A stretch of DNA of 5,473 bases, taken from positions 1 to 5,473 of the forward strand of contig JBCCLI010000430.1 in NCBI GenBank assembly GCA_039026975.1, written 5' to 3'. Numbering within the stretch: position 1 is the first letter of the stretch; each line of letters starts with the position of its first letter. This DNA is from JBCBKZ01 sp039026975 (GTDB taxonomy: Bacteria > Bacteroidota > Bacteroidia > J057). This document shows positions 1 through 5,473 of the stretch, piece after piece. Made by a program: the position numbers and the translations under genes. The notes beneath the pieces are model-generated. The model was not told the origin of the DNA, made no database searches, and saw nothing but the letters and a program-made list of their open reading frames with translations.

Positions 1-215
1 GAAAGCCCCGCAGAAATCAGTAGGCCCACCCCAATACCTATGACCACATAGGCGATGTCCAACTTGGTGATGCTACTCTCAGATTTTGGGGATAATACCC
101 CTTTTTCTGCCAGCATCTTTTTGGTAAGATAGGTATACCTGCTGATGAAGTACACAATGAGTACGGCTCCGCTGATAATGATGAGCCCGCCTAATATATC
201 TTCTAGTTGTTCCAT
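1..215 (-). CDS. Small two-helix membrane protein, DUF6249-like (C-terminus cut by window edge)
   Basis: An open frame starts at the ATG on the minus strand at 215 and runs off the window after 71 codons. The visible protein begins MEQLEDILGGLIIISGAVLI. A first membrane segment spans about residues 8-25. A short basic loop follows (about 26-52, with TKKMLAEKGV). A second hydrophobic, Gly-rich segment starts at about residue 54 (AYVVIGIGVGLLISAG). The order helix, then a loop with a 'KMLAEKG' motif, then a Gly-rich helix resembles the small DUF6249-type membrane proteins common in Bacteroidota; this is recognition from memory, not a search. Function is unknown. The gene starts only 10 nt after the serine hydrolase stop and has no visible Shine-Dalgarno, as is usual in this phylum. 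It is probably translated from the same mRNA as the serine hydrolase. Confidence 0.72.
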   Translation of the reverse strand, partial: MEQLEDILGGLIIISGAVLIVYFISRYTYLTKKMLAEKGVLSPKSESSITKLDIAYVVIGIGVGLLISAGL

Positions 216-225
216 AGCTGTTAAG

Positions 226-1308
226 TTAAAATTGTTCGCCTAGTACGCTCTCTAGTCCATGGACTAGAGAAAGCATCTTATCTGAATTAGTGAAAAGAAC
301 GATTCCGTATCCCCTTTCCATGATAAACATACAATAAGACTGGAAATCATGGTTGTTGCCAGTATGTAAATGCATAGTCCCAAACTCAGTGGGCTTCTGG
401 GCAAAACCAAGCCCCCAGGCATTTTGGCCAGTTTCCTTGAGGAGCTTATTATCAGGCTTGAAAGTATTCTCTGGAGAAAGCATTTGGTCAAAGCTTTCCT
501 TACTTAAGCCCTCTCTCTTGAGCATAGCTTGAATAAAGTGGGCATATTCATAGGCTTCTGAATGTATGCTGGAGAAAGCATTAAAGGTTTTGCCACTCCA
601 GCCTCCCAGGCCATTATCTGTAGGACTCCCTTCCTTATGGCCGTAAACCTTATTGGTAGCCAAGTAATCATCCCAAAGGAAAGAAGTATGAGTCATCCCT
701 AGCGGTTGAGTTACCTGCGCCTCAAAAATGGCATTGAACTTATCCCGCCAGCCTACGCCATTCAAGCCTCCAATTACAGCAGCTAAATATTGATAGGCTT
801 CTCCAGAGTAGGTAAAGTCGGTTCCCGGTTTAAAGGGTAAAGAAATCATTTTACCCTGACTGGAGTTAGGAAAGCCTGTGCTATGTGAAAGCACCATTCT
901 GGGCGTGATGCTTTGGTAGTAATCCTGTGAGGCACTGTCTATTCCTGGATGAGGGAAGTATTCATGCATGGGCTTATCCAGGTCCAGCTTTCCAGCATCT
1001 ACCATCTTCATGGCGAAATAGGCAAATATGGGCTTGGAAAGAGAAGCTCCCTCAAAAATGTTATCCTTAGTTACTGCCTCCTTCGACTCCAGGTTTTGTA
1101 CCCCAAAGACATTGTGATAGACGATCTCCTTATCATTTATGATGGCCAGAGACAAGCCGGGTACGTGAGCAGAATCCATCAGAAAGGCGATTCTCTCCTC
1201 AAGAAGTTGTGTGTTTACAGAAGAACCATCTACAGCTTCAATGGTCTTTTGCGCTAGTAAGCTGACTGAAATGAGCAGCAGACAAAGGGTATGAATAAAA
1301 AGTTTCAT
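226..1308 (-). CDS. Exported serine hydrolase, class C beta-lactamase / PBP-like family
   Basis: A 360-residue protein. The chosen start gives a clean signal peptide (MKLFIHTLCLLLISVSLLAQ, cleavage near residues 19-20). An in-frame ATG 57 nt upstream (1365) would put 19 mostly polar residues ahead of it and is less likely. The serine beta-lactamase-like fold is supported by S89-x-x-K92 in GASLSKPIFAY (nucleophile Ser and general-base Lys), by Y167-S168-G169 in FTYSGEAYQYL (second active-site motif, with YSG in place of YxN), by WGLGF at 298-302 and by H315-T316-G317 (the HxG/KTG-like motif on the last strand). The family includes beta-lactamases, D,D-peptidases and esterases. Residues that separate these activities cannot be read reliably, so the substrate is unknown and an antibiotic-resistance role should not be assumed. 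After export it should act in the periplasm or at the envelope. It is followed after 10 nt by a small membrane protein gene, suggesting an operon. The start codon lies inside an inverted repeat. Confidence 0.9.
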   Translation of the reverse strand: MKLFIHTLCLLLISVSLLAQKTIEAVDGSSVNTQLLEERIAFLMDSAHVPGLSLAIINDKEIVYHNVFGVQNLESKEAVTKDNIFEGASLSKPIFAYFAMKMVDAGKLDLDKPMHEYFPHPGIDSASQDYYQSITPRMVLSHSTGFPNSSQGKMISLPFKPGTDFTYSGEAYQYLAAVIGGLNGVGWRDKFNAIFEAQVTQPLGMTHTSFLWDDYLATNKVYGHKEGSPTDNGLGGWSGKTFNAFSSIHSEAYEYAHFIQAMLKREGLSKESFDQMLSPENTFKPDNKLLKETGQNAWGLGFAQKPTEFGTMHLHTGNNHDFQSYCMFIMERGYGIVLFTNSDKMLSLVHGLESVLGEQF

Positions 1309-1368
1309 GTGTGTCCGGTTAAATGGTAAATGTGTTTGCTGTGAATTCACGAGCGTTGGACACACATG
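1306..1368 (-). repeat. Inverted repeat with 11-bp perfect arms across the serine hydrolase start codon
   Basis: The arm at 1306-1316 (CATGTGTGTCC) is the exact reverse complement of the arm at 1358-1368 (GGACACACATG), with 41 nt between them. The spacer contains a perfect 10-bp palindrome, GTGAATTCAC (1341-1350). Read on the minus strand, the second arm ends in the ATG start of the serine hydrolase, while the first arm contains the in-frame upstream ATG at 1365. If both arms are transcribed, they could form a stem hiding the start codon. Alternatively the arms, with centres 52 bp apart (about five helical turns), could be paired protein-binding sites. The repeat is seen directly; its function is inferred. 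Confidence 0.45.
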
Positions 1369-1625
1369 TGGAAGAAAAGGTTACAAAAGGAATGAAATTT
1401 TTTTGTTCTCAACCTCCTGCTTCCTTCTTTTCTACCCCATCAAGTGGAAGAACAGAAAGTCTTTAAAAGGACCTTCATAAATGACTCCAGAATTTCAGTC
1501 TTCCCATTTTCTACTGGATGATTCATCTCCCTTTGTGTTCATTTCACTGAATTTTCATCCTGAATGTAGCTACCCCCATCTAATTTATGGTTGCCTTTCA
1601 GAACCTCACCAATTAATCGCATTCA
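1309..1625. other. Divergent intergenic region between serine hydrolase and T9SS esterase
   Basis: This 317-bp stretch separates two divergently transcribed genes and must hold promoters for both. I scanned both strands for the Bacteroidota promoter form (TTTG, about 19-21 nt, TAnnTTTG) and found no convincing match. TTTG occurs at 1402-1405 and 1532-1535 on the plus strand, but neither has a good -7 box at the right distance. Neither start has a Shine-Dalgarno. The part next to the serine hydrolase holds the inverted repeat and the GTGAATTCAC palindrome. The rest is T/C-rich on the plus strand with no tRNA, riboswitch or terminator visible. A 58-codon frame at 1481-1657 overlaps the esterase start but has no supporting features. 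Confidence 0.5.
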
Positions 1626-2888
1626 ATGAACACCATGACCTTGTTTTCAATCCTTAAGAAAGTAACCCTTTGCTTAATGGCTATTTCTTCCCCTCTCCTA
1701 TTCTTTGGCCAGGGAGATCATCTACTGCTAAATCAAATCATTCAAATTCAGGAGGTTGAAAGGGAATATCACTTATTTTTACCTGACCTAACTGAAGACG
1801 CTCCCGTAGTCATCCTGGTTCACGGGTTTGGGGATAATTTTAATGATGTAATAGGGATAGATTCTAGTGGCTTAGCCTTAGAAGAAGGGGCATTTCCCTA
1901 CAGGGTCTGGCTGGATATAGCTGAGGAAGAGAATATTATCCTGGTAATTCCTAATGGAACCCCGGTAGGTGGACAGCTTGGCTGGAATGATTGTAGAGGG
2001 GGAGATATTGGTAATCCAGAGGAAGATGACCTTGCCTTCATAGCCTCTCTACTAGACTTGGTTCTTACCACCTATAATGCAGATAGGAACCGTGTCTATG
2101 CCACGGGAGCCTCTAATGGCGGGCAAATGTGTATAAGATTGGCTCAGGAGATTCCCGAAAAAATAGCAGCTATTGCATCTATTTCTGCTAGTAATGCGGC
2201 AAACTCAGAATGTGCAGAAAGTGCCATACCCATACCAGCATTATTTATAAACGGTACAGAAGATCCTTTGCTTCCCTATGAAGGAGGCCAAATGGTTGGA
2301 GGAAGGGGAGAAGTTTTTTCCGTTGAGCAGACGGTAGCGTACTGGGTTCAGAGAAATTCAGCAGACAGTATACCAGAGGTAATGTCCATTGAAGACATTA
2401 ATGTAAATGATGGCTGTACGGCTACAAAATTTTCTTATAAAAATCAGGATAATGAGACCGTAGTAGTACTTTTTGAAATGCTTAACGGGGGGCATGCTTC
2501 TCCAAGTATCATACATCGGTATGGGTTCCCTCTCGTCCCATTCGGGCTGGGCAACCAAAATGGTGATATAGAAATGGCTCCAGAGGTTTGGGACTTTTTT
2601 AAGGACAAGCTTAATGTTGGACTTTCATCTTCTACTACTTTGTTGGGTCCAGCTTCAGGTCAGGTAAACGTTTACCCTAATCCGGCAAGAGATGTAATCA
2701 TGATCGATGTTGAGGGCCTAACAAGCACTTTAACAGCTGCTTCTTTATTTAATTCTTCCGGACAACTAGTAAAGAGATATGAAAATCTATCCCAACCCTT
2801 ACATGTACCGGAGATCCCTTCAGGAATGTATTTTTTGAGAATGGAATCAAAAGAAGGGGTTATGTTTCAAAAAATGCTCAAAGAATAA
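1626..2888 (+). CDS. Secreted CE1/LpqC-type esterase (PHB depolymerase-like) with T9SS type A sorting domain
   Basis: A 420-residue protein with three parts. Residues 1-29 form a signal peptide (KK at 11-12, hydrophobic core 13-27, cleavage near FGQ). Residues about 40-330 form an alpha/beta-hydrolase of the CE1/LpqC/PHB depolymerase group. Visible motifs are HGFGDN at 66-71 (oxyanion region), GWNDCRG at 119-125, the nucleophile elbow GASNGG with Ser163, the probable acid Asp213 in NGTEDPLLPYEGG and the probable base His290 in NGGHASP. NGDIEMAPEVWDFF (312-325) matches the usual family ending. Residues about 345-420 form a Por/T9SS type A sorting domain, starting VNVYPNPARD and ending SGMYFLRMESKEGVMFQKML. 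It is therefore expected to cross the outer membrane by the type IX system and be released or surface-anchored. The fold family hydrolyses carboxylic esters such as feruloyl or acetyl groups on plant polysaccharides, or polyhydroxyalkanoates; the actual substrate is not readable here. ATG at 1635 is an alternative start that keeps the signal peptide. The gene appears monocistronic, with its own terminator. Confidence 0.92.
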   Translation: MNTMTLFSILKKVTLCLMAISSPLLFFGQGDHLLLNQIIQIQEVEREYHLFLPDLTEDAPVVILVHGFGDNFNDVIGIDSSGLALEEGAFPYRVWLDIAEEENIILVIPNGTPVGGQLGWNDCRGGDIGNPEEDDLAFIASLLDLVLTTYNADRNRVYATGASNGGQMCIRLAQEIPEKIAAIASISASNAANSECAESAIPIPALFINGTEDPLLPYEGGQMVGGRGEVFSVEQTVAYWVQRNSADSIPEVMSIEDINVNDGCTATKFSYKNQDNETVVVLFEMLNGGHASPSIIHRYGFPLVPFGLGNQNGDIEMAPEVWDFFKDKLNVGLSSSTTLLGPASGQVNVYPNPARDVIMIDVEGLTSTLTAASLFNSSGQLVKRYENLSQPLHVPEIPSGMYFLRMESKEGVMFQKMLKE

Positions 2889-2905
2889 AGTTGATGTATG
2901 TGCGT

Positions 2906-2938
2906 GTCGTTATGGGCAATGGCTCATAACGACTTTTT
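2906..2938 (+). terminator. Intrinsic terminator of the esterase gene
   Basis: A 12-bp stem pairs 2906-2917 with 2922-2933 (outer nine pairs GTCGTTATG/CATAACGAC, then one G-U pair, then GC/GC). It closes on an AATG tetraloop and is followed directly by five T residues (2934-2938). It starts 17 nt after the esterase stop codon. There is no A-tract on the other side, so it should work mainly for plus-strand transcription, protecting against read-through into the convergent PLP gene. Confidence 0.9.
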
Positions 2939-3098
2939 CGTTACCCAAATTATATCCCTAATTTTCACTACGTTATTTAAAATAAGGTAGGCTTAAGTAC
3001 AGCGAATATAGATCTTAGGATCATAGACAGGTAAGCTTTTTAAATACGCCTCTTTCTAAAAGGAAATAAGGCACATGTCTAATCTACTAGTGTTAGGC

Positions 3099-4121
3099 TT
3101 AGCTGATCTTAATTCTCTCAGCGTGTCCCAGTAATCCGACCCCTCCTCCGGAATGAATAATAAGTATGTTACCTTCCAGTTTTTGACCGTGTATGATATG
3201 CTTAGCTGTCATACATAGTTTAGCAGAATAGATAGGATCCGTGAGAACGCCCTCTTGTTGGGCAAACTCCTTAATAAAAAGACTGAGACCCTGATTTACT
3301 TGTCCAAAGGATTTTGCTGTCATAGGCTGGTACCAATGTATAGGGGGGAGCTTAGGCGGTACACCTATAAGTTCTTCCATCCATCCAGCCACTTTTGAAA
3401 ACATAGGTTGGTAGTCTTCTTTAGGGTCTCCAATTTTTACTAAATGACACTGAACCTTTCTTTCTAAATATCCCAGCATATAGGCAGTACATGCTGCGGT
3501 AAATCCAGTGCCGGCATCCATGAAAATATGATCCATGTCTACCTCTAGTTGTTGCTCATTTCGTAGGAGGTCCAGGCATAAAGTTGCAGCACCTGCAACT
3601 GATTCCCTCACAGATCCTCCTTCCGGCAGGATAAATACCCTATGTGCAGCTTTAGAGGCATAAGCCTGAGCACCTTCTGTAACAGTTTCCCACTTTTTGG
3701 AGGGGATCCATTTAATTTGATCAGATTGGGATAGTAGTTGTGTTAAAAACCAATTCCCTTTCGGCATAAGTTGGTGGGCTTCTTTCAGCCAAAGAGAGTA
3801 GGGGAGATGGTTTTCAATCAGTAACTGGAGAATACCGCAAACGTGATTGGAGAAAGCTGTCCCTATTACCAGGGTTTCTTCTACCTGTTGATTCTGAAGA
3901 AAAGGGAGTAAAGAAGCGTATTTCCGCTTTTTATACCCACTGATCCCAAAGCTGGATTCATCTTCCCTCTTCATAAATACCTTATTTTGGGAAGATGAGA
4001 AAGTGGAAAGGGGATGTACCCTGCTTTCATAGAGTAGCTCTTTATCACAAAAGTCCCAAACTATGCTAAAGAGATTCTTAGCTTGTACAGAGGTGTGCTT
4101 TCTGTTGAATTCCCTTTCCAT
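3099..4121 (-). CDS. PLP-dependent enzyme, ACC deaminase / D-cysteine desulfhydrase family (divergent member)
   Basis: A 340-residue cytoplasmic protein with no signal peptide or membrane segment. It has the fold-type II (tryptophan-synthase beta-like) signature of the ACC deaminase/D-cysteine desulfhydrase group. KREDESSFGISGYKKRKYAS carries the probable PLP-binding Lys64 (family form GGNKxRK or SGNKxRK). AFSNHVCG at 89-96 is the SNH motif that packs on the cofactor. PEGGS at 166-170 is the usual PxGGSN-type turn. DAGTGFTAA at 202-210 is the phosphate-binding Gly loop. GVLTDPIYSAK at 291-301 and IIHSGGGVGLLG at 321-332 match the conserved end of the fold (family form HTGGxPGLF). It is somewhat longer than the roughly 300-residue norm, with extra N-terminal residues (about 1-35). 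No other Met occurs before residue 50, which supports the start at 4121. Substitutions at several motifs mean the substrate cannot be assigned to ACC or D-cysteine. It is convergent with the esterase and divergent from the mutase gene. Confidence 0.85.
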   Translation of the reverse strand: MEREFNRKHTSVQAKNLFSIVWDFCDKELLYESRVHPLSTFSSSQNKVFMKREDESSFGISGYKKRKYASLLPFLQNQQVEETLVIGTAFSNHVCGILQLLIENHLPYSLWLKEAHQLMPKGNWFLTQLLSQSDQIKWIPSKKWETVTEGAQAYASKAAHRVFILPEGGSVRESVAGAATLCLDLLRNEQQLEVDMDHIFMDAGTGFTAACTAYMLGYLERKVQCHLVKIGDPKEDYQPMFSKVAGWMEELIGVPPKLPPIHWYQPMTAKSFGQVNQGLSLFIKEFAQQEGVLTDPIYSAKLCMTAKHIIHGQKLEGNILIIHSGGGVGLLGHAERIKIS

Positions 4122-4176
4122 GTGCAGAAAAGATACACTTTTTTGTATAACTTAGCGGCCAACCAGACGCATCTAT
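4122..4176. promoter_or_regulatory. Short divergent promoter region between the PLP enzyme and GlmM-type mutase
   Basis: Only 55 bp separate the two divergent start codons, so promoters for both genes must lie here or reach into the coding regions. On the minus strand, TATCTTTT (4135 to 4128) differs at one position from the Bacteroidota -7 box TAnnTTTG. A TTGG (4162 to 4159) lies 23 nt upstream, a little far for a -33 box. If used, the PLP mRNA would be nearly leaderless. On the plus strand, TATAAC at 4146-4151 is a possible -10-like sequence without a good upstream partner. No Shine-Dalgarno precedes either ATG. The box calls are weak; the necessity of promoters here is an inference from layout. 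Confidence 0.35.
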
Positions 4177-5473
4177 ATGACATTAATATCTTCTATTTCA
4201 GGGATCAGAGGTACCATAGGAGGAAAGATCTCTGAGAACCTGACTCCCATTGACATTGTAAACTTTGCTGCTGCTTTTGGAACCTGGTTAAGTTTTAAAT
4301 CTGGTTCTGGTAGGCGAGTAGTGATAGGACGAGATGCCAGACCATCCGGAGAGATGCTACAAGGGCTTGTAAGTCAAACGTTAGTAGGATTAGGATTTGA
4401 AGTAGTGGACCTGGGATTATCCACTACACCTACAGTAGAAGTAGCTGTACCTGACTTAAAGGCAGCTGGGGGGATCATTCTTACTGCCTCACATAATCCT
4501 GTTAACTGGAATGCATTAAAACTACTGAACCATAGAGGCGAATTTGTCACCAAGAAGGATGGACTGGAAATCATGGAAATCCTGCAAAATGGGTTCTACC
4601 AATTTAGTGGAGTGAAGGAGTTAGGGAAGGTGACAGTAGAAACAGACTATGTAAAAAAGCATATAGATAAGATTCTCACGCTGCAACTGGTGGACAGGTA
4701 TGCCATTAGAAAGGCAAATCTGAAAGTAGTAGTAGATGGGGTGAATAGCAGTGGAGGGCTGTATGTGCCACAGCTTTTGAAAGCCCTGGGAATAAAAAAG
4801 ATCGTAGAGATAAATTGTGAGCCAAATGGATGGTTTACCCATAATCCTGAACCACTTGCCCAAAATCTGACGGAATTATGTGAGGCAGTACGTAAAGAGA
4901 AAGCAGATCTGGGTATAGCGGTAGATCCTGATGTGGACAGGTTAGTCTTTGTAGATAATGAAGGAAATATGTTTGGGGAGGAATATACCCTGGTAGCAGT
5001 AGCAGATTATGTGCTAACCCATACAAAGAGTGCCGTAGTATCCAATCTTTCCTCCAGTAGAGCACTAAAGGACGTAGCAGAAAAACACGGTTGTAGGTAT
5101 TACGCATCAGCGGTAGGGGAGGTGAATGTAACTGAGATTATGAAGCGTACAGATGCCTTAATAGGAGGAGAAGGAAATGGAGGAATCATCTATCCTGAGT
5201 TACATTACGGAAGAGATGCCCTGCTAGGAATAGCCTTATTTCTTTCCCATCTGGTGAAGAGTAAGATGAACTGCGCAGAACTGAGGGATACCTATCCTGA
5301 CTACTTTATGGCAAAAAAGAAGATCCAACTGCTAGAGGGAATTAACCTGGAGGAAATCCTCGCCTCTTTTAAAGCAAGCTACAGTAATCATAAAATTAAT
5401 GATGTAGATGGCGTCCGGGTAGATTTTCAGAACTCCTGGGTCCACTTGAGAAAGTCTAATACAGAACCCATCA
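4177..5473 (+). CDS. glmM: Phosphoglucosamine mutase / phosphohexomutase (GlmM-type), C-terminus cut by window edge
   Basis: An open frame from ATG at 4177 runs 432 codons to the window end. Bacteroidota homologues are about 460 residues, so roughly 30 residues of domain 4 are missing. All alpha-D-phosphohexomutase landmarks visible so far are intact. These are SISGIRGTIGG (6-16), the phosphoserine loop TASHNP at 103-108 with catalytic Ser105, the metal loop DPDVDR at 250-255, the sugar-binding loop GGEGNGG at 330-336 and the phosphate-binding loop RKSNTEPI at 425-432. The family interconverts 6-phospho and 1-phospho sugars. The GlmM role, glucosamine-6-P to glucosamine-1-P for UDP-GlcNAc and peptidoglycan, is the most likely assignment for this Bacteroidota type. 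Phosphoglucomutase or phosphomannomutase activity cannot be excluded from motifs alone. It is cytoplasmic. The start is fixed by MTLISSISGIRGT, which matches the usual N-terminus. It is divergent from the PLP enzyme gene, and no frameshift is seen. Confidence 0.93.
   Translation, partial: MTLISSISGIRGTIGGKISENLTPIDIVNFAAAFGTWLSFKSGSGRRVVIGRDARPSGEMLQGLVSQTLVGLGFEVVDLGLSTTPTVEVAVPDLKAAGGIILTASHNPVNWNALKLLNHRGEFVTKKDGLEIMEILQNGFYQFSGVKELGKVTVETDYVKKHIDKILTLQLVDRYAIRKANLKVVVDGVNSSGGLYVPQLLKALGIKKIVEINCEPNGWFTHNPEPLAQNLTELCEAVRKEKADLGIAVDPDVDRLVFVDNEGNMFGEEYTLVAVADYVLTHTKSAVVSNLSSSRALKDVAEKHGCRYYASAVGEVNVTEIMKRTDALIGGEGNGGIIYPELHYGRDALLGIALFLSHLVKSKMNCAELRDTYPDYFMAKKKIQLLEGINLEEILASFKASYSNHKINDVDGVRVDFQNSWVHLRKSNTEPI

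Noticed and set aside
949..1257. Plus-strand open frame of 102 codons
   Set aside because: It lies entirely antisense within the serine hydrolase, whose family motifs are clear. The translation has no recognisable domain or export signal.
226..1308. Annotation of the serine hydrolase as an antibiotic-resistance beta-lactamase
   Set aside because: Only the general fold motifs (SxxK, YSG, HTG) are visible. Most chromosomal members of this family in Bacteroidota are esterases or peptidases of unknown substrate.
1386..1465. 24-codon frame starting MKFFCSQPPAS after an AAAGGA
   Set aside because: It is very short, the purine run touches the ATG too closely for a normal ribosome site, and there is no conserved feature or neighbour logic.
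2358..2558. Minus-strand open frame of 66 codons
   Set aside because: It is antisense to the catalytic core of the esterase, with no independent support.
3007..3025. Small hairpin TAT-A-GATC / GATC-ATA
   Set aside because: It has only seven pairs with a bulge and no T-tract, as expected by chance in A/T-rich intergenic DNA.
3048..3072. Possible terminator for the minus-strand PLP gene (GCCT/AGGC plus TTTC/GAAA arms)
   Set aside because: The stem is interrupted by an internal mismatch, is A/T-rich inside and lacks a proper T-run on the minus-strand 3' side. It is too weak to call.
4374..5107. Three minus-strand open frames (4374-4574, 4621-4863, 4835-5107)
   Set aside because: All are antisense to the GlmM-type gene, which has every catalytic motif in one uninterrupted plus-strand frame.

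Overview
The window looks like an ordinary chromosomal stretch of a member of the Bacteroidota, probably a Cytophagales/Cyclobacteriaceae-type bacterium. The evidence is a secreted esterase ending in a type IX secretion (T9SS, Por) type A sorting domain, a phosphosugar mutase with the Bacteroidota-style N-terminus (SISGIRGTIGG) and an RKSNTEP phosphate-binding loop, signal peptides ending in LLAQ or FGQ, and starts without Shine-Dalgarno sequences. The taxonomic call is an inference from protein style; there is no marker rRNA.

Layout: (1) Bases 1-215, minus strand, carry the N-terminal 71 codons of a small two-helix membrane protein resembling the DUF6249 type, cut by the window edge. (2) Bases 226-1308, minus strand, encode an exported serine hydrolase of the class C beta-lactamase/penicillin-binding-protein-like family. 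It lies 10 nt upstream of the membrane protein gene and is probably co-transcribed with it. (3) Bases 1309-1625 are a divergent intergenic region with an 11-bp inverted repeat that embraces the serine hydrolase start codon. (4) Bases 1626-2888, plus strand, encode a secreted alpha/beta-hydrolase of the CE1/LpqC (PHB depolymerase/feruloyl esterase) type with a T9SS sorting tail, followed by a very clear intrinsic terminator at 2906-2938. (5) Bases 3099-4121, minus strand, encode a PLP-dependent enzyme of the ACC deaminase/D-cysteine desulfhydrase fold, convergent with the esterase. (6) Bases 4177-5473, plus strand, encode a phosphoglucosamine/phosphoglucomutase (GlmM-type), divergent from the PLP gene across 55 bp and cut about 30 codons before its expected end.

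The genes do not form one obvious pathway. Two encode exported hydrolases, one an intracellular PLP enzyme and one an essential-type cell-wall precursor enzyme. I see no mobile element, CRISPR array, RNA gene or defence cassette, and nothing I would defend as a new biological system. The most useful points for a second look are the start-codon inverted repeat, the divergent active-site motifs of the PLP enzyme, the substrate of the T9SS esterase and the link between the serine hydrolase and its small membrane partner.
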